This document shows, piece by piece, positions 8,913 through 13,661 of a DNA stretch of 13,661 bases. The notes under the pieces are model-generated. The model saw only the letters and a list, made by a program, of their open reading frames with translations, did not search any database and had not been told where the DNA came from. The stretch comes from Nitrospirota bacterium (GTDB taxonomy: Bacteria > Nitrospirota > Thermodesulfovibrionia > UBA6902). The stretch covers positions 1 to 13,661 of the forward strand of contig WFVK01000408.1 of NCBI GenBank assembly GCA_015491705.1, in the 5' to 3' direction. The position numbers were made by a program, and so were the translations under genes. Within the stretch, counting starts at the first letter, position 1. The number at the start of each line of letters is the position of its first letter.

Positions 8913-9698
8913 ATGAAGCGGATATTACTGTCGTTTCAGTTTCTGACAATCATCCCAGTCAGGGACCTCGGTGAGATTCCTGAAGAGGAAGTGGGGAAGT
9001 CAACGGCGTTTTTCCCTTTGACCGGCCTCTTTGAAGGCGCGCTGCTGCTGGTACTGGCGCCGTTGTTTCTCAGGTTTTTCCCCAGCGAGCTGACAAACGG
9101 GCTCCTGGTACTCGTAATGGTGGTGATAAACGGCGGCCTGCACCTTGACGGGCTTGCGGATGCCTTTGATGCAATTGCATCAAGGGGCGGCCCGGAGAAA
9201 AAACGTGCGATCATGAAGGAAAGCACGGTCGGGGCCATCGGGGTCATTGCAATAGTCATGGCCCTGCTGCTGAAATACCTGCTGCTGAACGCCCTTTTCT
9301 TTGATTCGGGGATACAGGTCTATTACTCGACACTGCTGCTGCTGCCTGTGCTGTCCCGCTGGACAATGGTGCCTGCAATATATCATTGCCGGCCTGCGAA
9401 ACAGGAGGGACTGGGGAAGATGTTCGCTGACCATACGGGCAGGAAAGAGGTGCTGACCGCGACCATCCTGGCCGTGGCGGTCTCATTCATGGCGCTGGGC
9501 ATTATGTCGCAGTGGCAGGTGCTGACATTCCACCTGATGTTCCTCATGCCGGTGCTGTATATGTTTGCCTTTGCAGCAGTGTGGTTCTGCAATAAAAACT
9601 TCGGCGGCATGACGGGGGATACGCTCGGCGCGGTTCATGAGATCGCGGTATTGATAATTCTGGCGATAATGGTGATATGGTCACAAAGGTCTGCCTGA
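8913..9698 (+). CDS. cobS: Adenosylcobinamide-GDP ribazoletransferase (cobalamin synthase)
   Basis: CobS is an integral membrane enzyme that joins AdoCbi-GDP with alpha-ribazole (phosphate), closing the nucleotide loop. The 261-aa product has about six hydrophobic segments, including 43-56, 62-75, 106-130, 137-152, 180-198 and 207-226. Family motifs are SFQFLTIIPV (7-16), GGLHLDGLADAFDA (74-87, the Asp-rich metal site), KESTVGAIG (102-110) and NKNFGGMTGDTLGA (227-240). ATG 8913 is preferred over GTG 8907 because AAGGTGA at 8904-8910 is then correctly placed as ribosome site. The gene ends inside the start of cobC with a 22-base overlap. Confidence 0.95.
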   Translation: MKRILLSFQFLTIIPVRDLGEIPEEEVGKSTAFFPLTGLFEGALLLVLAPLFLRFFPSELTNGLLVLVMVVINGGLHLDGLADAFDAIASRGGPEKKRAIMKESTVGAIGVIAIVMALLLKYLLLNALFFDSGIQVYYSTLLLLPVLSRWTMVPAIYHCRPAKQEGLGKMFADHTGRKEVLTATILAVAVSFMALGIMSQWQVLTFHLMFLMPVLYMFAFAAVWFCNKNFGGMTGDTLGAVHEIAVLIILAIMVIWSQRSA

Positions 9699-10309
9699 TA
9701 CGGCACGGAGAGACAGTGGATGCGGACCCCGCCCGGTACAAGGGGCATATTGACGTGCCGCTCTCCGCACGCGGCATGGAGCAGATGAAAAAGCTGGCGG
9801 ATTATCTTGCCCGTAACGGTCGCGATAAGCTGAGTGCCGTTTACAGCTCCGGTCTCTGCAGGGCGGTAAAGAGCGCGGAGATCATCGCCGGGCCGCACGG
9901 GATCAGGCCTGTTGTGGTTGAGGGATTAAAGGAGCGCAACTTCGGCGCATGGGAAGGCATGACATTTGATGAGATAAGACAGGCGGAGCCGGACGCCTTT
10001 AAGGCATGGGCCGGGGACCCGCTGGGATTCAGTCCGCCCGGGGGTGAGAGCACGGCCGGTTTCAGCGAGAGGGTACTTGAGGCATTTAAGGCCATAGTCT
10101 CGGCACACGAGGGAGAGGGCATTGCGGTAGTGGCCCACGGGGGGGTAAACAGGGTGATACTCTGCAGCCTGCTCGGTGTTCCCCTTGAGAATATCTTCAG
10201 GATAGAGCAGGATTTTGCGGCATTGAATATTATCGAGATGTGGGACTATCCGGTGGTAAAACTGATAAACTTTAATGTTGCATCAAGCCGGCAGGAGAAC
10301 CTGCCTTAA
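9677..10309 (+). CDS. cobC: Alpha-ribazole phosphatase (histidine phosphatase superfamily)
   Basis: The 210-aa cytosolic product is a phosphoglycerate-mutase-like phosphatase. It has LIRHGETVD with nucleophile His10, acid Glu86 in LKERNFGAWEG, and the second His154 in VVAHGGVNR. YSSGLCRAVKSAE is also typical. Context between cobS and cobQ makes alpha-ribazole-5'-phosphate (or adenosylcobalamin phosphate) the likely substrate, although sequence alone does not separate CobC from other small phosphatases of this superfamily. The start overlaps cobS by 22 bases. The last 11 residues or so (NVASSRQENLP) and the stop are encoded by a copy of the intergenic repeat, so the native C-terminus was probably different. 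Confidence 0.9.
   Translation: MVTKVCLIRHGETVDADPARYKGHIDVPLSARGMEQMKKLADYLARNGRDKLSAVYSSGLCRAVKSAEIIAGPHGIRPVVVEGLKERNFGAWEGMTFDEIRQAEPDAFKAWAGDPLGFSPPGGESTAGFSERVLEAFKAIVSAHEGEGIAVVAHGGVNRVILCSLLGVPLENIFRIEQDFAALNIIEMWDYPVVKLINFNVASSRQENLP
10273..10305 (+). repeat. Modular palindromic repeat, copy E left half, inside the cobC 3' end
   Basis: TAATGTTGCATCAAGCC continues into the hairpin GGCAGG-AGAA-CCTGCC (10290-10305). It matches copy C at 1675-1707. The whole unit is translated as the tail of CobC, whose stop codon follows at 10307-10309. Confidence 0.6.
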
Positions 10310-10364
10310 AACCTTTATAAAGCGATTGGATTTTGTAAATAAGTCTTTGTTGCAGGAATCAATT

Positions 10365-10490
10365 ATGAGTGAAGTTCAAAAAATGTCGATATTCTGCGCA
10401 GAATTTTCTCTTAATGTATCGCAGATAAAGCTTTTCCGGCAGGCTCTCCTGCCGGCAGGCTTATATGTTTATACTCTATTTGCGGTTTGA
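10365..10490 (+). CDS. Possible 41-codon leader ORF before cobQ (doubtful)
   Basis: The frame runs from ATG 10365 to a TGA ending 4 bases before the cobQ ATG. AGGA is well placed (7 bases) upstream of the start. The product begins MSEVQKMSIFCAEF and has a hydrophobic C-terminus, LLPAGLYVYTLFAV, which is partly encoded by the repeat hairpin. No family is recognised. It could be chance, or a short coupling ORF for cobQ, which lacks a clear ribosome site of its own. The frame continues upstream to 10275 without better evidence. Confidence 0.2.
   Translation: MSEVQKMSIFCAEFSLNVSQIKLFRQALLPAGLYVYTLFAV
10418..10455 (+). repeat. Modular palindromic repeat, copy E right half (hairpin in inverted orientation)
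   Basis: ATCGCAGATAAAGCTTTTCC is followed by the 8-bp stem CCGGCAGG-CTCT-CCTGCCGG (10436-10455). The first 20 bases differ from copy D (8842) at one position. With the half at 10273 it may be one element interrupted by about 110 bp. No T-run follows the stem. Confidence 0.65.
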
Positions 10491-10494
10491 TTTT

Positions 10495-12096
10495 ATGTCA
10501 AGGGCGATAATGATACAGGGAACAGGCTCGGGTGCGGGCAAGAGCGTGATCGCTGCGGGCCTGTGCAGGATATTCAGGGATATGGGTATCAGGGTTGCGC
10601 CCTTTAAGGCGCAGAACATGGCGCTGAATTCCTTTATCACCAGGGAGGGCGGAGAGATCGGGCGCGCCCAGGCGTTTCAGGCGGAGGCGGCCGGCATAGA
10701 GCCCTGCAATGACATGAACCCCGTGCTCCTTAAAGCGACCGGCGAGGCGGGCAGCCAGGTGATCCTGAACGGCAGGGTTTACGCAACAATGAAAGCCGGT
10801 GAATATTATGCAGTCAGGGACATGGTATGGAAGGAGATCACCGCTGCATATGACAGGCTTTCAAAACAATATGAGCTGATCGTAATTGAAGGCGCAGGCA
10901 GCCCTGCGGAGATCAATCTCCTGAACGAAGATGTAGTGAATATGCGGGTGGCCCGTTATGCGGATGCGCCCGTTATACTCGTGGGCGATATTGACAGGGG
11001 CGGTGTATTTGCGTCTTTTTACGGAACGGTGGGCCTGCTGAAGGACAGTTTCAGCGGCCTCAACGGCTGCCGTCCGGGAGGGGATGAGATGTCAGATGCG
11101 GATTATATAAAGGGATTTATCGTGAACAAGTTCCGCGGGGACATCAACATCCTGCGTCCGGGCCTGCGCATGATAGAGGACAGGACCGGAAGGCCGGTCA
11201 TAGGGACACTCTATCACCAGGGGGACATAGGACTCGACGAAGAAGACGGCCTGTCCATCGAACACCTGAAACGGCTGAAACAGTTGAACCGGGGGGAACA
11301 GGGCCGCATGGTCAGGATAGTAATCCTCAGGCTTAAATATATCTCCAACTTTACGGACTTTGCGCCCTTCCTGTACGAGCCTGATGTCGAGCTTGTGTAT
11401 TCGCTGCGGGAGGAGGATATCAAAGGCGCAGACCTCATAATCATACCGGGGTCGAAAAATACGGTCAGCGACCTGCTCTTCCTGAGGGAAATCGGCGCGG
11501 AGGACGCGGTCAGGTCGGCTGCTGAAAACGGCATCCCCGTTGCCGGGATATGCGGGGGGTACCAGATGCTCGGCAGGAAGATACTCGATCCGCACGGCGT
11601 GGAGAGCCCCCTGAAGGAAGTCAGGGGCATGGGCCTCCTTGATACTGTAACAACCCTTGACAGGACAAAGACCACGTGCCGGGTATCGGCCGTAGCCGGT
11701 TATTCAAGGCTCTTCAATACGGCCGTGGCCGGCTCGAAAACGGAGAGGCTCGAGGGGTACGAGATTCACATGGGGAACACGACAGGTGATACAGGGCTGT
11801 TCAGGATTTTCAGGGGCAGGTCGCGTCGCAGCCTTGCCGACGGCTCTGTAAAGGGCAGTGTATGGGGTACTTATATCCACGGGATATTTGATAATGACGG
11901 CTTCAGGACATCACTCATCAACTCACTGAGGGCCCGGAAGGGGCTTCAGCCGCGGGGATGCAGATTCAGTTACCGGTCGAAGAGGGAAGAGGCGATAAAC
12001 AGGTGGGCCGATACCCTGAAAAACAGTGTTGATATATGCTTTATGTTAAGACAGGCGGGGCTGAAATGCTGTCTGAGAAAAGCAGGGAGAATCTGA
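10495..12096 (+). CDS. cobQ: Cobyric acid synthase (CobQ/CbiP)
   Basis: This enzyme amidates four side chains of adenosylcobyrinic acid a,c-diamide, using glutamine and ATP, to give cobyric acid. The 533-aa product has an N-terminal dethiobiotin-synthetase-like ATPase domain with the P-loop IQGTGSGAGKS (7-17), PFKAQNMALNS, and VEGAGSPAEIN-type motif IEGAGSPAEINL (131-142). A class I glutamine amidotransferase domain follows, with Cys353 in AGICGGYQMLG and His462 in WGTYIHGIFD. Start ATG 10495 (MSRAIMIQG) fits the family. The ribosome site before it is weak; ATG 10510 with AAGGG upstream is an alternative, but it would begin at the first strand of the P-loop. The last 10 residues or so (KCCLRKAGRI) extend past the usual C-terminus. 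cbiB follows after one base. Confidence 0.96.
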   Translation: MSRAIMIQGTGSGAGKSVIAAGLCRIFRDMGIRVAPFKAQNMALNSFITREGGEIGRAQAFQAEAAGIEPCNDMNPVLLKATGEAGSQVILNGRVYATMKAGEYYAVRDMVWKEITAAYDRLSKQYELIVIEGAGSPAEINLLNEDVVNMRVARYADAPVILVGDIDRGGVFASFYGTVGLLKDSFSGLNGCRPGGDEMSDADYIKGFIVNKFRGDINILRPGLRMIEDRTGRPVIGTLYHQGDIGLDEEDGLSIEHLKRLKQLNRGEQGRMVRIVILRLKYISNFTDFAPFLYEPDVELVYSLREEDIKGADLIIIPGSKNTVSDLLFLREIGAEDAVRSAAENGIPVAGICGGYQMLGRKILDPHGVESPLKEVRGMGLLDTVTTLDRTKTTCRVSAVAGYSRLFNTAVAGSKTERLEGYEIHMGNTTGDTGLFRIFRGRSRRSLADGSVKGSVWGTYIHGIFDNDGFRTSLINSLRARKGLQPRGCRFSYRSKREEAINRWADTLKNSVDICFMLRQAGLKCCLRKAGRI

Positions 12097-12097
12097 A

Positions 12098-13330
12098 ATG
12101 ACGGATACCGCAGCGCTTGTACTGGCCTATATACTGGACCTGCTGATCGGTGACCCGCGGCGGATACCCCATCCGGTGAAGGGCATGGGATGGGCCATAA
12201 ACAGGACCGGCAGGATTTTGAGGGAAAAGATAATAAACCGGCAGCACGCGGGCAAGGACTCCGCCGTCAGGGCGAAAAGCAAAAACCCCGTTTTCCTGGC
12301 CCGTGCCTTCTTTAAAAGGGCTGAGGACAGGCTGAGCCTGGAGGCAAGGGAAAAGCTGGCGGGTGTCATGCTGGTCGTCATAATAGCCGGCCTGACCTAT
12401 TTCCTGTTTCACGTGATTGCCTCCGTCCTTCTTGAGGTGAAGCTGACACCCGTTACATCCTATGTGCTGTTTGCAGTCTTTGTATACCTCGTATCGACCA
12501 CTGTTGCAACGCGCGACCTGCTCAGGTCCGGCACGGCGGTGATAAATGAGGCGGGCACGGGCAGTATTGAAAACGCCCGGCGGAAGCTCGCCATGATCGT
12601 GGGCAGGGATACGCATTCCCTGGACCGCAGGAGCATACTGAAGGCGGTGATAGAGACCGTGGCCGAAAATGCCTCGGACGGCATTGTTGCTCCGATGTTT
12701 TACTTTGCGCTGGGCGGCCTGCCCCTTGCAATGGCGTACAAGGCCGTCAACACCCTTGACTCCATGGTCGGCTACAGGAATGAAACTTACAAAAACTTCG
12801 GCTGGGCCGCGGCAAGGCTTGATGATGTCGCAAACTACATCCCCGCGAGGATTACCGGTTTCCTGATTGTCGCCTCGGCATTCATAATCTGTTTTTTCAG
12901 GGTTGTCGGAGGGGAGTTTTCGAGATGGTTCAGGAATACGGGGACGGCCTCGAAAATAAAACTCTCGGAACTGCCGGTAAACCTGAAACGGGGTTTTACG
13001 CAGTCGAATTTCAGGAGCGGCATTAATGCCTTCAAGATAATGTTCAGGGACGCGATGAAGCATTCAAGCCCCAACAGCGGAGTCCCCGAGGCGGCAATGG
13101 CCGGCGCCCTCGGTGTCCGGCTCGGCGGACCGGCGACCTACGGCGGGATTTTTGTGAACAGGCCGTACATAGGAGAGGAGCACCCGAGCCTGCTCAGGCA
13201 GGGTGCAGGCCGTGCGGGAGTGGATGATGAAACGGGTTATGTGCGCGCATGCGAAAAGGCCCTCCTGATTGTAAAGATCACCTCGGTACTGGGACTGTTC
13301 ACTGCGCTGCTTATTATGTATCTGCTCTGA
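12098..13330 (+). CDS. cbiB: Adenosylcobinamide-phosphate synthase (CbiB/CobD), enlarged
   Basis: This membrane protein joins cobyric acid with (R)-1-amino-2-propanol (phosphate). Conserved blocks are AYILDLLIGDPRRIPHPVKG (9-28), IETVAENASDGIVAPMFYF (185-203), AYKAVNTLDSMVGYRNE (213-229), RLDDVANYIPARITG (240-254), HSSPNSGVPEAAMAGALG (322-339) and RLGGPATYGG (341-350). Hydrophobic segments lie at about 5-18, 87-112, 119-137, 195-213, 252-271 and 391-409. At 410 aa it is roughly 80-90 residues longer than usual; the excess lies in two basic or charged stretches, about 45-85 and 275-310. GGGAG lies ahead of the ATG and the cobQ stop is one base upstream, so expression is coupled. Confidence 0.94.
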   Translation: MTDTAALVLAYILDLLIGDPRRIPHPVKGMGWAINRTGRILREKIINRQHAGKDSAVRAKSKNPVFLARAFFKRAEDRLSLEAREKLAGVMLVVIIAGLTYFLFHVIASVLLEVKLTPVTSYVLFAVFVYLVSTTVATRDLLRSGTAVINEAGTGSIENARRKLAMIVGRDTHSLDRRSILKAVIETVAENASDGIVAPMFYFALGGLPLAMAYKAVNTLDSMVGYRNETYKNFGWAAARLDDVANYIPARITGFLIVASAFIICFFRVVGGEFSRWFRNTGTASKIKLSELPVNLKRGFTQSNFRSGINAFKIMFRDAMKHSSPNSGVPEAAMAGALGVRLGGPATYGGIFVNRPYIGEEHPSLLRQGAGRAGVDDETGYVRACEKALLIVKITSVLGLFTALLIMYLL

Positions 13331-13347
13331 GCGGCTCTTTGCATGAA

Positions 13348-13466
13348 CCTTGCGGCATAAAGGGCGGGAGAGCCTGCCGGAAAACCATGTTGGAGGTTCA
13401 GGGGTTAGAGGGTTCAGGGTTGAAGGGTTATGGGGTTCTGGGTTGTGAGGTTCGGGGGTTAAAGGG
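13348..13466 (+). repeat. Modular palindromic repeat, copy F: hairpin plus long G-rich array
   Basis: The left arm CCTTGCGGCATAA (13348-13360) is followed by hairpin GGCGGG-AGAG-CCTGCC (13363-13378), which keeps pairing through a G-U wobble. A G-rich array from 13392 to 13466 follows, with at least eight tracts of three or more G separated mainly by TT-containing loops. The layout repeats that of copy C. It lies in a 304-bp gap after cbiB in which no gene was found; 13467-13552 shows nothing recognisable. Confidence 0.65.
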
Positions 13467-13556
13467 TTGAATTTCGGTTTCTTGTAATAGTTCAGCCCTG
13501 AGCAGAAGATATAGTTCCTTTCTTCATATGTCGGTCCGAAGGATGTAGAGGACCTT

Positions 13557-13611
13557 CCCCTCTTGAGAGGGGATTAAGGGGGTTACCTCCTCCCCTTAAG
13601 TTAAGGGGAGG
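13557..13611. repeat. C/G-rich hairpin repeats (second family)
   Basis: CCCCTCT-TG-AGAGGGG lies at 13557-13572. An 11-bp stem, CCTCCCCTTAA (13589-13599) with TTAAGGGGAGG (13601-13611), closes on a single-base loop. Related to 5450-5501 in composition and arrangement. There is no T-run after either stem. It lies 24-78 bases before the last start codon of the window. Confidence 0.7.
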
Positions 13612-13634
13612 TTGGGAGGGGTTACTTTAACACC

Positions 13635-13661
13635 ATGGAAATGCACGGCGGTAATATCTAC
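13635..13661 (+). CDS. Probable threonine-phosphate decarboxylase, first nine codons
   Basis: The only visible residues are MEMHGGNIY. Threonine-phosphate decarboxylases (CobD of Salmonella, a PLP enzyme that makes aminopropanol phosphate) typically start with an HGGN-Y motif at this point. The position just after cbiB, whose substrate that enzyme supplies, agrees. GGGAGG lies about 15 bases upstream, which is far for a ribosome site; ATG 13641 is a possible alternative start. The rest lies outside the window, so the call rests on a very short motif plus context. Confidence 0.55.

Noticed and set aside
10284..10306. B12-box-like sequence (AAGCC..CAGGAGAACCTGCC) at the end of cobC
   Set aside because: It lies inside the cobC reading frame, forms the simple GGCAGG/CCTGCC hairpin of the repeat family, and near copies occur before the GH57 gene. 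No upstream riboswitch elements are present.
12041..13063. Minus-strand open frame of 340 codons opposite cbiB
   Set aside because: It has a biased composition with many His, Arg, Pro and Gly and no domain, and it lies fully opposite the conserved cbiB. It is an antisense shadow.
13533..13554. Short inverted repeat GGTCC..GGACC before the last hairpins
   Set aside because: There are only 5 paired bases with a 12-base loop and no repeat elsewhere, so it is expected by chance.

Overview
The window reads as chromosomal DNA of a free-living Gram-negative bacterium. It is moderately GC-rich, uses AGG heavily for arginine, and its genes are mostly housekeeping or biosynthetic. The combination of yajC-secD, a DUF4912 protein beside a GH57 branching enzyme and glgB, tRNA-dependent amidation (gatA) and an anaerobe-style late cobalamin cluster suggests the Nitrospirota (Thermodesulfovibrionia-like) or a deltaproteobacterial relative. 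This placement is inference from gene content only. No phage, transposase, CRISPR, rRNA or tRNA was seen.

Layout. Positions 1-878 on the minus strand hold the Sec translocon accessory genes yajC and secD; secD runs off the left edge. A divergent promoter region of about 200 bp separates them from a plus-strand DUF4912 gene and a GH57 alpha-glucan branching enzyme. The GH57 gene converges on, and overlaps by 63 bp, a minus-strand GH13 branching enzyme (glgB). The first two-thirds of the left half is therefore a glycogen or alpha-glucan module with two unrelated branching enzymes tail to tail. From 5665 to the right edge all genes are on the plus strand: gatA (GatCAB amidotransferase subunit A), cobU, cobT, cobS, cobC, cobQ (cbiP), cbiB (cobD) and the first nine codons of a probable threonine-phosphate decarboxylase.

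How the genes work together. Threonine-phosphate decarboxylase would supply aminopropanol phosphate. CbiB attaches it to cobyric acid, which CobQ has amidated. CobU activates adenosylcobinamide to the GDP form. CobT makes alpha-ribazole phosphate from dimethylbenzimidazole and nicotinate mononucleotide. CobS joins the two halves, and CobC removes the phosphate. The cluster covers almost the whole late branch of adenosylcobalamin synthesis; corrin ring genes and a corrinoid adenosyltransferase are not in the window. gatA overlaps cobU by one base, so it is probably co-transcribed with them.

The most unusual content is intergenic. A modular palindromic repeat recurs in most gaps, in both orientations. 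It has terminal arms with the theme CCTTA..GTTGCATAA / TTATGCAAC..TAAGG, an optional GGCAGG-AGAG-CCTGCC hairpin, and in two copies a G-rich array of GGGTT units. Its copies supply the stop codon of one gene, the last codons of cobC and probably the ribosome-binding site of cobS. A second hairpin family (CCCCTTAA/TTAAGGGG type) occurs at 5450-5501 and 13557-13611. No cobalamin riboswitch was recognised.
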